Of a DNA stretch of 64,000 nucleotides, positions 12,939 through 24,183 are shown one piece after another. Positions within the stretch are counted from its first letter, which is position 1; the number at the start of each line of letters is the position of its first letter. The translations under genes and the position numbers were made by a program. The notes below the pieces were generated by a model. It ran no database searches and was not told the DNA's origin. It saw only the letters and a list, made by a program, of their open reading frames with translations. The stretch comes from Linnemannia schmuckeri (Eukaryota; Mortierellomycota; Mortierellomycetes; Mortierellales; Mortierellaceae), in the NCBI GenBank assembly GCA_029449235.1, contig JANATG010000003.1:2790001-2854000 (forward strand). The letters are read 5' to 3'.

Positions 12939-14151
12939 TGGGAGGAATCAAGAGTTTGAACATTGCACCTCCTTGTTCGTGAATATTTTTTTTAAAAGGA
13001 AAAAAATGAAAATTGTCCACCTATCAAAAAATGACAAACCAGGGTACGGTATGAAAATAACAGAAATAAAAATAAGGCAAACAACGAAAAGTTGTAATTT
13101 GGAAAGGAGACTTAATCCGATGTGGAGGAAACTTCTTGCTTTTATTCAAAAAGTAGGAACCGCCGATATGCAGCAAATATCATGCTCTGGATGACTTGGA
13201 AAGGAGGCATCTATCATCTCCATTATTTTATTTATTTTTTTGTACCACAAACGCACAATTACATAGTTCTCTCGCCACATGTTAAAATGCATGGAAAAGA
13301 CAAAAAGACATCCACGTTAGAAAAAGAGGCATCGCCTTTTGATAAAAACAGAGCTATAAAAGGGATCTCTCCAAAATGCAGAAAAAGAAGGATGGTATAA
13401 TTAAGAGTGAGGATGCTACATCAGCAATACAATCGTTAAGAAAGTACCCATTCAAGATGAGAACAAACTATTGTTGAATTTATTTATCTTTTTTCATTCT
13501 CGTTTGCAAAGGAATGAGGCTATTTCTGTAAAAAGTGAATCGCTCAAGGCATACTGACAACTCTAATGGTCACCTCATCATGGGCTCTCGAACCCAGCGG
13601 ATCCCAAGTAGGGAACACCACGAATCGAGGGACAAGACAGAGAAAAAGAAAACACGTATGCTGTTTCTACTGATAATCAGTTCAAAGGTTCACCATGACC
13701 ACCTTTTTTTACTGATGATGAACACGCATTCACCTTCCTTGTTGGGTGGATGAATAAACAGAGCTGAGTCCTTCCGAAGAGAGCTGCATATCGTCAGCTT
13801 GAGGAGGTGCTATGAGAGGGAAACATGCTACAGGAATATTCCATTGTCAGATTGATATCGTAATATATTAGATTGAAAGCGTCCAAAAAAATCTCGTGTG
13901 TAATCCGGGCATATCAAAACGAATATATAGGCCTTTTGGGATGTAAATGTGACTGAAACATTTTTCGTAATAACACCGGCATGAGAGGAAGGGCGCTAAA
14001 TATATACTAGAATCGGTTGTTGTTCTTTCACTGCCTCGTCTTCGCATTGTTCAACTCTCCTCTTCTCAATCGTCTCCTATTTCCCAACTTTTCTAATACT
14101 GCAGTTTCACACCCGTATCAGCTTCCCAACCACCCAATCAACAACGCCACT

Positions 14152-15544
14152 ATGCCACCTATTCACCACAAAGAACAACCTCCACCTTCGACTTCACCAT
14201 CTGCTTGTCACAAAAAAATAAGAACCCATATCTCTGATGAAGAGAGATAAAAGGTCATCCATGCCATCATCAATGAAGGCGATACCTACTCTACAGCATC
14301 CAAGCGCTTCATGCTCCCTTACACCACTGTGCGCTCCATCTCTATGACCTTCCAAGAAACCAATAGAGCCTCCAAACTGCTAAGGGGCGGCAACCGGCGG
14401 CCACATCTCGAGAAGGAGCATTTGGAGTGGCTGAAGGCGCGACTTCTCGATGGTCCAGATATTCCCGTCACCGACCTCCATGGCTAGCTCAACAAACACT
14501 TCCGTCTTAAGCCACCAGTTAGCAGAAGCACCGTCCAAAATGCCGTCAACAAGCGCATTGACTACACGCTGAAGCTGATCCACCCAGAACCCATACACTA
14601 CAACGACTCCGATCGCGTTCAGGCGAGAAAGGTTTGGGCATAACAGGTGCACGAATGCTCCGACAGTTTGAACGATTTTATATACTTGGACAAATCTGGA
14701 TTCAATTTGCACATCCGACGGAAGTTTGGCCGCGCCCCACGCGGTGCTCATCCTGTCAAACGAGTTGAAGCCCAGAGAGGTCCTAACATGTCGTTGGTTG
14801 TGGCTGTTGATAAGACAGGCCTTCTCGCTTTTGAGATCAAGCTCAAGGCGTACAAGAGCATCCATTTCGCGAGCTTCCTCCAGAAGAAGCTATTTCCCAA
14901 GTTGGACGACCACAGAGTCATTGTCATGGACAATTGCCGCATCCACAAAGAGAAGACTGTTCTGAACGTGATTCAACATGCCCATCACATTCCACTCTTC
15001 CTGCCCGCTTATACTCCTCATCTTAACATGGCTGAGTGGGTTTTCGGCTGCGTCAAAGGACAAGTCAGGAAGAGCAAGGCCAAAAGCATACGCTGGCAGG
15101 TTTAATCCAAAGATCTCTCATGCGGAAAGTAACTGCAGTCAACGTCGGGAGATGGATGAAGGAGACTAAGCGAAATTTCCTGCTGGCCCTTGAGGGGCAT
15201 CCCCTTGGCCGTGTTATGAACACCAAGCAAACCCTAACTCTGCTGAGGGAAGGCGAAGACCCTACCCGGGAGTAGAGGGCGACGAACACGAGGATGAACA
15301 AGCGCTGTAGGATGATAGGGAGGTTTTAGATGTGGATGGTGTTAGGGATGATGACAATTCGTCAGATTCCTCTGGTAGTGACACCGACGAGGTGGAGCAA
15401 AAAAAACAGGATAAGTCTAGTCAGCTGCAAGCTCTGAGTGACGAACAAGAGGAGGACAACCAGATGGAAGAACAGGAGGAGGAGGAGGAGGTGCTGGAAA
15501 TCCCATCAGCCAGAACTCGCTACTTTCTTCGTCGCGTAGGCTAG
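14152..15544 (+). pseudogene. Dead Tc1/mariner (IS630 superfamily) transposase
   Basis: A single reading frame from the ATG at 14152 reads as a Tc1-like transposase. It has an N-terminal helix-turn-helix region and then a DDE domain. The first Asp is in FIYLDKSGFN (codon at 14689), the second in VIVMDNCRIHK (14929) and the Glu in TPHLNMAEWVFG (15034). Thirty-four residues separate the last two, so this is DD34E. The frame is broken by stops at 14248 (TAA), 14485 (TAG), 14641 (TAA) and 15103 (TAA). Just before 15103 it shifts into another frame that carries the C-terminal region ending NFLLALEGHPLG. A further shift leads to an acidic tail at 15332-15544. The element cannot make active enzyme. 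I did not find convincing terminal inverted repeats by eye, so its borders are unknown. Confidence 0.85.
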
Positions 15545-18500
15545 ACGCAGGCCTAAAAATATCCACTATTTATTTGTCAGATAACATTTTTGTTTTGGGA
15601 GAATAGCAATATGACTTCTTAACATTGCAAAATTGACTGCCTTCAATTCTGATAAAAATTTTCATTTACATAACCAACACGATAAATGCAATATCAATCT
15701 GGCAATGGAGTAATCATCCTCTATCCTGAAATTTGATGTGAAGAAACTGAAATAAAAAATAGAATACACTCGCCCAAATATCGCTGTGTTATTATTCTAT
15801 CACGAAAGCAACCCACCCTCTGAATCCTCCCCAACTGAGCGTGAAAATGAAAGGGTTGTGCACTCATTCGAAGGAACTTTCAAATCGATCACAACCTTGT
15901 AGACAAACGAATCAAAGAAATGAGGATGAGGCCTCTATCGAGAATCTATAGTAAAATGAGTAGGGGAAAAAAATATGGTGATGACAGTCCAGATGTTGCA
16001 TCGCCCTTCGATAAAAACTGTACACGAACGTCTGTGTTACAATGAATCAAAGTAACACTGATGACATTTGTAGTCCGCATCCCTCGCTTAAAGAAAGGAG
16101 ACGCGTCGCTATCGTCATGTCGAGTTTTTTTTTCTGTTACATTCCTGAAGGAAGACATGTGAGAGTACACAGACATCGATGCATACTCCATAATGCCACC
16201 GAGTGTCCCCGCCATGAAAAGCTAAAGCCAATTAAAAGGATAAGGTCACGCTAGGTAATCGGCTAAAAAGTACTCAGAGCTCACCGGATCCGCCTTTTTT
16301 AACCAATATCGATCAAAATAGGGTCTTCCTTTTTCTGCCGATGAGTTAAAGGAGCACTTAAAGCTCTAACTTATCGTTTGAAGGTGCCTGAGTAAGGAAA
16401 ACGTGGGATTTGTTGCAGTTACATCACTCGGTGCAAACAAAAATAATGAAACAAAAAATACAAAAGATGGAGGAAAAGTTCTCGATTAAACATTGTCAAT
16501 TTTATTTTCGATTTTACCTTTAGTCAAAAGCCCCAGCCATCAAACGTGTACAACTTGTCCGACTGGAGCCAGAAAGAATGAGCTTTGAGAGCGACACCAC
16601 ACGAAATCGGTCAGTTGCTGAAAGCGTGAAATGTAAGGAAACAAGAACGCATGCGGAGCGACGATTTGATCGTCCACAATACAAAAAAAAAATGAAAGAT
16701 GGTAGAAAGCCCAGTGTATGGTCGTATCGTAGAAAAATTTCAACAGACAAATAGTGATAACCCATGTAAAAAAAATGAACTGGCCAATATTCAACAAGGT
16801 TCACTATCTTTGATCTGTGCGCGGACAAGCAAAAAGGAACACCATGCTACAAACCCCCAATCGGTGTTGGTCACGAAAGCAACAAAAACCAGAACGAACA
16901 GATATGCAGGAGGAATTTAGGGCGTCGCCATATCCAAGAGACAGTTTTGAACAAAGCGCGCCTCTCATCATCTCAGCCAATCGTCTTGATTTATATGAAT
17001 GTTAAAAAAAGATAGTATTCAAGCGTCGCAGTTCCCTATTGCTCCAATAATCAAGTCGGAATGAACGAAAAGGAGACCCTTTCTAGACTAAAGCTATCCT
17101 CCGCAACAACACAACTATACTCAAGGCAAAGTAAACCATCGCGACTTTATACCCTCCCCCAAAGCAGGAACAAAGAAATAAAAAGGGCAGAGCTTTATGT
17201 GAGGTTAACATTTCTCTCGCATAACAACAAAATAAACAGTGCTGTTCGATGTTACTAAACGACAGCAGCTCGAGATACAAGTTGAATCGAACGGCTACTA
17301 CAATCAAACGCGGACTTGGTCATTCAGAGTCATGGCAAGCTTAGTGTACTCATCGCACGGGACTACATTATCGACGACGTGCCGGTGAAAAAAGGTGAGG
17401 TTTTCAACTAATACACGCTGAATTCAGGCTCTGTCATCGCACTCGTACACAAAGATAAAAATAACATGACTCCATAATTGCCAGTTTTCGAGACAAAAAA
17501 AGCTCCGTTCTGAGGGAAAACGATCCTTCTGAATAACCAAGATTGAAAAAAAAAAGCGCCGAGACATACGCGCCAAAATGCATTCAATGAAAAATGAAAG
17601 ACCAAAGAAAGGCCGATCACGACACAAGGTCTTACCCTCGGTGTGAAGAAAAAAAAAGTCGACAGAAGCGTCGAGCACTTCAACCATCACTCAAATCAGC
17701 AATCGAAGAATACACCATTAAGCGAACGAGCTCCTTTCTTAAGATAAAAACGGAAAAAAAAGGATAAGAGGCGTTGAGAAGCATCTCACATACTCAAGGT
17801 CAAGAGTTGAAAAAAATGAGAAAGCCCGTTTACGTACAGCCCGGTCCTCTTCAGCTTTTTATGGCAAAAATAAAGTGAAAGCGATAAGGATGGAGGATGC
17901 TCTAATAACACGATCGTAGAGATGAAAAAGCGGCGCTTATCCATCAAAAACCGGCTTGAACAGCACTCAGAAGAAAGAATAGATAGGCACTTGAGACGTG
18001 AAACCAAATCCGCCTCACCATATCATTGCGATGAAAAAATTCACACTTGAACAGTACCCTCACAACTAAATAAAAAACTAAGGGGTTTCACGGTTTGTGC
18101 CATTCAAGAATGCGACCAATTGAAGAGGAAAGGAGGCAAAGTGACATTGTACAGTTGTAAAATGATCCTCGTGAGCAAGAATCAAATGAAGGACGAAATG
18201 GCGCAGTCCACTACTGTTGGCTGTAAAGTGTAGAACGCTCCTCTTCGCTGAGTCCTCTGTAAGATTGGGGGAGGAAGAGGAGGAAAATAGGTTCTACTGA
18301 GGAGGTAATCCTTCGACGCTCAGACAAAAAAGTGATACTCACTGTGCATTAAAACCGTAATGTCATGAACGACAACCAGAACAAAAAATAGCAGGACATT
18401 TATGGCGACTTAAAGCTGAATAGTCCTCATTATGTCGTTCCAAGGAAAATGCTAAGATCGACTTGGAAAGGGCGATTCAATTACTTGAAGAAATGATGAA

Positions 18501-20251
18501 AACGTTTACCAGCATTGTCACACCAGGCCGTCTTCATCAATACCCAGAAAACGAACAAAAGGCACATCCAGACGTGAACTAAGATGCTCTATAACTTTTC
18601 GTGAATAATAGAAAGAAGCAAAATGACATTCAACCTGAATGACTGATCCTATCAGAGTGAAACGAAAAGGCGAAAAGACGCGTTCAAATATCTACATGAT
18701 CATCCAAGAACAATCACCAACGAGGTGCATGGCGATCTAAAGCCATCCCCTGAGCCCTGAGCGACAACCAGAAAAAGGCAAAAACTTCCTTGTGAAGGTC
18801 ATTGATGTTCTTCAGCGACAAGAATATGAGTGAAACGAAGCGCTCCATTGTCAAACTACTGCAGCAAGGAGGTGGACCGAAAACATGGCGCACAATTCTT
18901 GATCAGATAAAAGTGAGAATACGAAGAGGGTGCATGGATAATTCTGTACAATTCGTCTGAATAACAAACAACATTAAAGACAGAAAGGCCCACTGGGATG
19001 TAAAGTCCTAACCCCGCACAACTTCTTTCAGGGAACATCAAAGAATTCCACTTCAATCGCTAAGCGTGATCTTCATGTACATAAAGAGACAACAAGAGAG
19101 GCGGACAAGGGGGTGGATCTCCAGGAACAATCTATCGTGGACAATGTGTATCTAGTGCCCCGTGTGTATTCTCGAAAGAAATCAAAGAGTGTTGCAGTGG
19201 CACAATGACAGTAACAAACGACTCCCAAAATCGCTCAGTAACAAAATAAAAGAAAAAAAATGTTAAAAGCGGGGCTGTTGGGCACATCAGTCCCCATATT
19301 TTTCATGTCACAAAGACAGGCGAGAAAGTATCAATTTGAATGATTGATCCTTCAACTATCAAATGAAAAGAGAGAAAAAAGGGTTGCCAAACGACTTCAA
19401 GCCTGATCACCCTGAGTGGAGATAAAAAAATTGGACTAAAGGATACATAGAGGTCTCAAAATTCTTGATTGAGTGGCGAAAGAGAAGCATAGGCATCACT
19501 CGGTCTTCCGCTTGTATCCTCAAAATCATTATCAATTAGTCAATGCGCTCGTTACCTCAGCTTGATGCATCTACAGACAACCTATTATTGTATTGGACAT
19601 GCTGAGAAGAAGGACGACAAAATAGAAAGATCGCCTCTGTCCGAGCAATTGCAGAAGATGAATAAGAAAATGAAAACACGCAACTTTACAACAACCTGTA
19701 GTGGCTTGTTGACTCTGGATTGTCAGACCCAGCGTTAGCAACATGCTATCATACATGTGCGATATCACGAATCACTGCGCTACAGTAGAAAAATTCTGAA
19801 GTGAATGAAAACAACAACAAGAAATCCATCGCCAATGTCGACTTTCTCAACTCGCATGTCAAACAATCGAACTACGTTCCGGAAATCAACAAGCGGTACT
19901 CTGCTGTGGATGGCTGCTGTTGCCTGTTGAATGCCGATCGAGTTTATCCTGGTTGATGCAATTCGCCCATGCAGAAAATTGATTCTGTCCAATAATATCG
20001 CCGATGGTCAAAGGTGCAAATGTCGAGTAACCGAGAAAATTATCGTCTATATTAATGGTATGTTACAAAATATTTCGCTAAAGCCAACTGAGTAAAAACA
20101 GGCTGTAGCTGTTGCATGTGGTGTTGCGAATGACAGGGATTGAGACGATAGGGATATGGCATCAGCTTCCCTGTTCCTGTTCCTCGTACTAGTAAACGAC
20201 CCGTAGGTCCATGCTGTTGTGTCTCTCCTTGGTTTTAGTCCATCTCTGCCC
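15545..20251. repeat. Gene-poor field of degenerate dispersed repeats
   Basis: No intact gene. The plus strand is visibly A-rich. Several diverged motifs recur with irregular spacing. One family reads roughly AACCAGAAC..A.AG, at about 16885, 18373 and 18763. At 16885 and 18373 it continues into GCAGGA, then TTTA and then GGCG. A second family contains CTAAAGC or TTAAAGC (about 16221, 16357, 17088, 18405, 18735 and 20077). A third reads TGAATGA.TGATCCT (about 18637 and 19340). These look like very old copies of one or more repeats. The right end, from about 20000, is the 3' flank of the SNARE gene. Confidence 0.5.
19561..19956 (+). pseudogene. Broken coding remnant, perhaps from a transposable element
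   Basis: Two adjacent frames read like former protein. The first (about 19568-19789) encodes YYCIGHAEKKDDKIERSPLS and a Lys-rich stretch. After a stop (TAG near 19733) come His-containing residues (HAIIHVRYHESLRYS). The second (19795-19956, open for 53 codons to TGA) begins SEVNENNNKKSIANVDFLNS. Codon use is GC-richer than in the surrounding A-rich DNA. The Cys then basic then His pattern is reminiscent of the FAR1-type DNA-binding region of MULE-like transposons, but this is only a resemblance. Some other decayed gene is possible. Confidence 0.3.
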
Positions 20252-20889
20252 TTATGTCGAGTTCATCCTGGTCAGGATAAAATAGACGATAAAGAACAAG
20301 ATGACGATTGCGCTGACCATCCAGCACATGCTCTTGCCCAGCTTTTGTGACGCCATGACGTTCAGCTTCTTCACCGTCGTTGCGAAGCTGGTTCCGAATT
20401 CATTGAAGGAGTTGGACTATTTCGAGTTGATTTAGCGAAGAAGTGGGGCGGAGGCGGGATGAAATGAAATAAAAAGGGTCAATACATCATCTATTGATAG
20501 TCCAGCTCCTGGTCCTGGCTCCGTTATTAAGTGTTGGTAAAAGAATATTGTGACAACGTACATTTTGATCCAGGATGGCGTGCTGTCCGTGCACTTCGTT
20601 CTGGATATCGATTGTGATCTAAGGTAGAGGAACAAAGAGAAGGGCATCAGACTTCCGATCATCAATCGGGCAATCCTGTTTCTCATAAACACAGTCTCCT
20701 GCGAAGCTCAAGGTGATCAGCGACGGTAGTTACCCTGTTCAAGGCGGACACTTTGGAGGCGAGCTCCTCCATCCTGAGGTCGTTCTGCTGCTCATAAAGT
20801 AGTGCTGTCTGTTGTTCCCGGTTATAGGCGCTGTTCTGGTTTGAGGACGAGGACGAGCCGAAAAGGTCGGCTCTGTTCTGGTTTTGATT
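20252..20889 (-). CDS. Bet1/Sft1-type Qc-SNARE (first exon unresolved)
   Basis: Three exons are clear: 20889-20734, 20618-20562 and 20416-20252. They give 126 codons including the stop. The SNARE motif runs from EQQNDLRMEELASKVSALNR through ITIDIQNEVHGQHAILDQN to SFNEFGTSFATTVKKLNVMA. It is followed by one C-terminal membrane anchor (SMCWMVSAIVILFFIVYFIL) and a five-residue end. This is the layout of Bet1 and Sft1, which act in ER-Golgi and intra-Golgi vesicle fusion. The glutamine of EVHGQ aligns with the central-layer Gln. The N-terminal start lies in a further short exon between about 20890 and 21200 that I could not fix. The acceptor could be at GGAAG|AAT (used here) or CAATAG|GAAG. The gene is divergent to the HAUS3-like gene. 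Confidence 0.85.
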
Positions 20890-21294
20890 CTTCCTATTGG
20901 AGCGAGCATGAAGACATAAGGATGGAGTTCAGCATGGGAAGTCGAGAGAGTGGGTACATCGCTTTTTTTTGTTCCAGCTTCTGTCTGTGGATGTTGTCTC
21001 CTGAGAATTCCTGAGGGTCCTTTTCTAAGGCGTCGTTGAGGGCCCTAGTGATGACATTGTGTTCCCGGTGACTTGCCACATAGTTTCTTGAGTGGGTGGT
21101 ATTGGATGGAGCAGTGAAGAAGTGAAAGGAGAGAGAAGCAACAAAAAAAAAACGGTTCACTTTAGGTGGTTGGCACAAAAATGGACCTGTGACTGACCAA
21201 TGGAAACGCGCCCAATTGCCATCCAAAAATACAAAATTGCAGAGAGGAACGTCGCCACCAAAACATTATTCTCATTGAAACGATCCTTTACGCC
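20890..21294. promoter_or_regulatory. Shared region between divergent SNARE and HAUS3-like genes
   Basis: About 400 bp lie between the clear coding parts of the two genes. The region must contain the first SNARE exon and both promoters. No TATA box or other element can be named with confidence. Confidence 0.4.
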
Positions 21295-23249
21295 ATGTCA
21301 ACAACAGCAGCAACAACCGCTCTCCAGGAACACATCGCAGAACAGACAAACCGACTCGTCCACCTTCTGGAGTCCATCGACTACCCTCACGAGATCTCAT
21401 CTGATGCCATTTATGCCCAGCTCGCAGATCAGTACACAACAGCAACACCAGGAGATCTGACATCAGCCGACTTTGCTTCAACGCCAGCATCACAGTTTGT
21501 CGAATGGTTGCTTGACAATGTCACTGCAGAATCTAACTGGCCTGGATACGACAACACAGCAGGATCCTACATCAGCCTTGATTGTGCAGATCGTGAGCTG
21601 GACGAGGAAGAAGGAGAGATAGCACTGGCCGCTCTTGATCAACAGCACTGGCAGCTTCAGTAAGTTAGTCTGGCCGTTATCTGCTCACTGCATCAACGAC
21701 GATCAAACTAGTGTATGACGTGACTGACGAAGAGGCACCTTTATGTTGAACAAATAGGAACACGCTGGCTTCACTAGAGAAGGAGCTGGAAGATATGAAG
21801 ATCCTTGAGAGCCAGGCTACCGACACGAACAGGCTGCTGGACATGGACATTCACGACACGTCGATCAAGCTCGATGCGACGGCAGCCAAGCTGGAGTCCA
21901 CTGCTCGAAAGGCCTCTACTGGATATCTTGGTCAAGCTCATGGTAGAGATCAACATATGGACACATTGGCCGACGGTGACCGCACTCGGCCCAGTACATC
22001 CAACACCTTTCTCTACCAGTGCGAAGAGGACCTCGATTATATCCAACAAATCGACAAGGCGTTCATCGAGACGAGCGAACTTCTCTACAACCACATTCTC
22101 AGCTCACTTGTTCTTGTTCCTTCACTGCCGTCTACATCATCGACAGTCAACTCTACGTCATCACACTCTTTGGACAAGCTACTGAAGCGCAACCCCAGCC
22201 ATGACCATGAGATTGTCAGATTGTGCTCCACATATCGAGCTACCAAGATGAGCCACATTCGAGCCGTAGCCCAACTCAAGTGTCTGGAAGAGGAACTCCG
22301 TTACATGAAGTCGTTGGATACTGAGACGCGACAGAAAATAAGGGAGGAAGAAGCAACAGAGGACGAGAACAGAACCGGCGATTACTCACTCTACACCATT
22401 GCCAGTTCCAAAAACCTCTTGATTCAAAAGTCGCGTCAGCAGGAGATTGAACTGATATCTATTCAGCGAGAGACCGCAAGACTGAAGGACGAGATGGAGC
22501 AACTCTTGTCCGACCCTGAGCAACCAAAGACGGCAGGAACAGTGTCTCAAGGTCAGAATGCTATGGAGGGTGACGGTGTCAGTGAGGATGAGGATATGGC
22601 GCGACGCGGTGTGCTGGTGGATCTTTGTGAACGGATCGCCCGGTGTGACATTGAGCTCCCATTCCTGACTGCTGTCCACGAGGATTCGATGCGGGAACAC
22701 GATCAGGCATTGAGGGAGCTGGACCAAACTGTCGACCGGTTACTAGAGTACTACTGCCTGGGCGTCCTTGTTGAGCAGACACTGGAGCGCGAGAAGGAGG
22801 TGATACAGTCTCAGAAGGATCTTTTGTGGGCTGCAGCCTTAGAGTGTCGGGATCTGCAGATTCATTCGAGCCGGTTACATGGGATAGCCGAGAACTGTCA
22901 GAGACAAAGTCAGAGGGGACTTCAGGCGGATGTTGATCCAGTTGCTATGCAGAAACGCGATACGGACGAAATTACGCAGCTGCTGAGTCGGAATGTAGAG
23001 CTGAGGAAGGAAGCGGATGAGGAACGACACACTCTGCAGGTTCATCTTCAGGAGTTGGTGAACGCCAAAGAGCTCTTGAACAACCAGATCCTACGACAGC
23101 ACTCGAGCACGAATCAGGTCCAATTCGTCCCAAGAGCAATCCACGACCTCAAGAACAATCTCACACAGCGGACGCACCATCTTCAACAAGAGCATGCAGT
23201 CCTGAAGGAAAATGTTCAACGGATCGTTCGCAACCTACTCCGCCCATAA
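21295..23249 (+). CDS. HAUS3: HAUS3-like augmin subunit (coiled-coil protein)
   Basis: Two exons, 21295-21659 and 21758-23249, splice as CA|G and give 618 residues. Human HAUS3 is close to this length. The N-terminus has a short helical domain (HEISSDAIYAQLADQ, then SQFVEWLLDNVTAESNW) followed by DRELDEEEGEIALAALDQQ. After that comes a long series of coiled-coil helices to the C-terminus, starting LEKELEDMKILESQATDTN. This order matches the HAUS3 N-terminal family, where the equivalent segment is a Phe-x-x-Trp-hydrophobic-x-x-Asn-Val motif. Augmin recruits gamma-tubulin to existing microtubules and so branches spindle and cytoplasmic arrays. The match rests on pattern memory and length. Another mitotic or vesicle-tether coiled-coil protein is the main alternative. 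Confidence 0.6.
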
Positions 23250-23552
23250 TTTGCTACTAGTAAACTGTCCTTGACACCTTTATTGCTTCACGCTGTGATG
23301 TTGTTGTTTGTTCGACTGATCCTTGTCGCGATCCTAGACGCGCTGCTGGCGGCAGCTGTTTGCTTTGCTGCAGAAATGTACAGCCTCGATCTTACTGTGA
23401 ATATGGCTTCTTGCTTGTTACGAAGGCTCCTGGGATTAGATCGACTTCATTCAGTTCCACTCTGACAATCGATCTTGTTGCTCCTGGGTTACGCCTGGCG
23501 CGATACGACGAAGTCTTTGAGGGTAGTTGCTCGTGCCAAAAGTAGCAAGATA
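23250..23552. other. Spacer between convergent 3' ends
   Basis: About 300 bp between the stop codons of the HAUS3-like gene and the small membrane protein gene. No element recognised. Confidence 0.4.
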
Positions 23553-23807
23553 TCATCGCTGATCTTGTTTAATAAAGGTGGCGCCAGCACTCTGTCGGTT
23601 CCTAGTTTCCTGGTAGTATTGGTAAACGCGTACGATCCGGTATCCAAGCAGCAACACAGCCAAACCGAGCAGGATTGGCAGTTTTCCGTTCCAGAAGCGC
23701 TGTTGTCGTGGTGTCTGAGCCCTGAAGACACGCTGGTCAGGACGAGGCTGAGGGAGCGGACCTCTTTTGACGCCTGATCTTGCGAGTCGCCGTGGTTGCT
23801 GCAGCAT
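23553..23807 (-). CDS. Small single-pass membrane protein, 84 residues; function unknown
   Basis: An intronless ATG-started frame of 84 codons. The N-terminal 41 residues are very basic and Pro/Gln-rich (opening MLQQPRRLARSGVKRGPLPQ). One hydrophobic helix follows at about 43-60 (LPILLGLAVLLLGYRIVR), and then a polar tail beginning VYQYYQETRNRQ. A basic, acid-poor N-terminus before one helix is common in small mitochondrial inner-membrane or ER proteins. I cannot name a family. It lies convergent to the HAUS3-like gene and divergent to the Vps3844 gene, 376 bp away, which leaves room for a promoter. The alternative is that this is a chance frame. Confidence 0.5.
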   Translation of the reverse strand: MLQQPRRLARSGVKRGPLPQPRPDQRVFRAQTPRQQRFWNGKLPILLGLAVLLLGYRIVRVYQYYQETRNRQSAGATFIKQDQR

Positions 23808-24183
23808 CGATGGGAATGTCGGTGGGGGAATGATTCAGTAAGGAATAATATATAGTGCTTGCTCATCGACGTCACCGTCGTTCGACTCTCGTGTCGTGAC
23901 CGCCAAAGTCAGCATGAGGAGAAAGGGAGGGATCCCTCTTTGGTTCGCGCGCCAGGTGGTTTGCATTCATTCCTCTCGTTCTTGTCCTTCCTTCTCTTCT
24001 ACACTACTACCGCCACTCCTCTCCTTCGCAACAACAACTCACTTCTCTCGCTCTTGCATCTTAACCAAGAGAAGAACACACAACCTACAGGAGAACAGCA
24101 CGCAAGAGATACGACTATAAAACAAAGGACGCACTCTTCACTTCACGACCATTTCCATCAACTGACGACACAATAACATACAT
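23808..24183. promoter_or_regulatory. Divergent promoter region of small membrane protein and Vps3844
   Basis: 376 bp. The right half (24000-24180) is CT/CA-rich on the plus strand, like other leaders in the window, and ends directly before ATG 24184. Confidence 0.4.

Larger units (their letters stand above)
12286..14151. other. Intergenic with homopolymer tracts; left part of a repeat-rich block
   Basis: No gene seen. It begins with the 3' side of the poly-Gln gene and contains a T32 and an A26 tract. From about 12950 it becomes AT-rich with short motifs that recur further right (for example GATAAAAAC and GGGATGTAAA at about 13342 and 13938). Confidence 0.5.

Noticed and set aside
13575..13640. 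Minus-strand GGGTTCGAGAGCCC resembling a tRNA T-arm or Pol III box B
   Set aside because: The stem does not pair as five base pairs with a seven-base loop, and no acceptor, D or anticodon arms could be found.
13700..16000. Possible terminal inverted repeats of the Tc1 element
   Set aside because: Short similarities were seen but no pair of matching inverted ends with a TA duplication.
20890..21226. 110-codon minus-strand frame as the N-terminus of the SNARE
   Set aside because: Its frame does not continue into the SNARE exon without an arbitrary junction, and most of it is promoter-like sequence.
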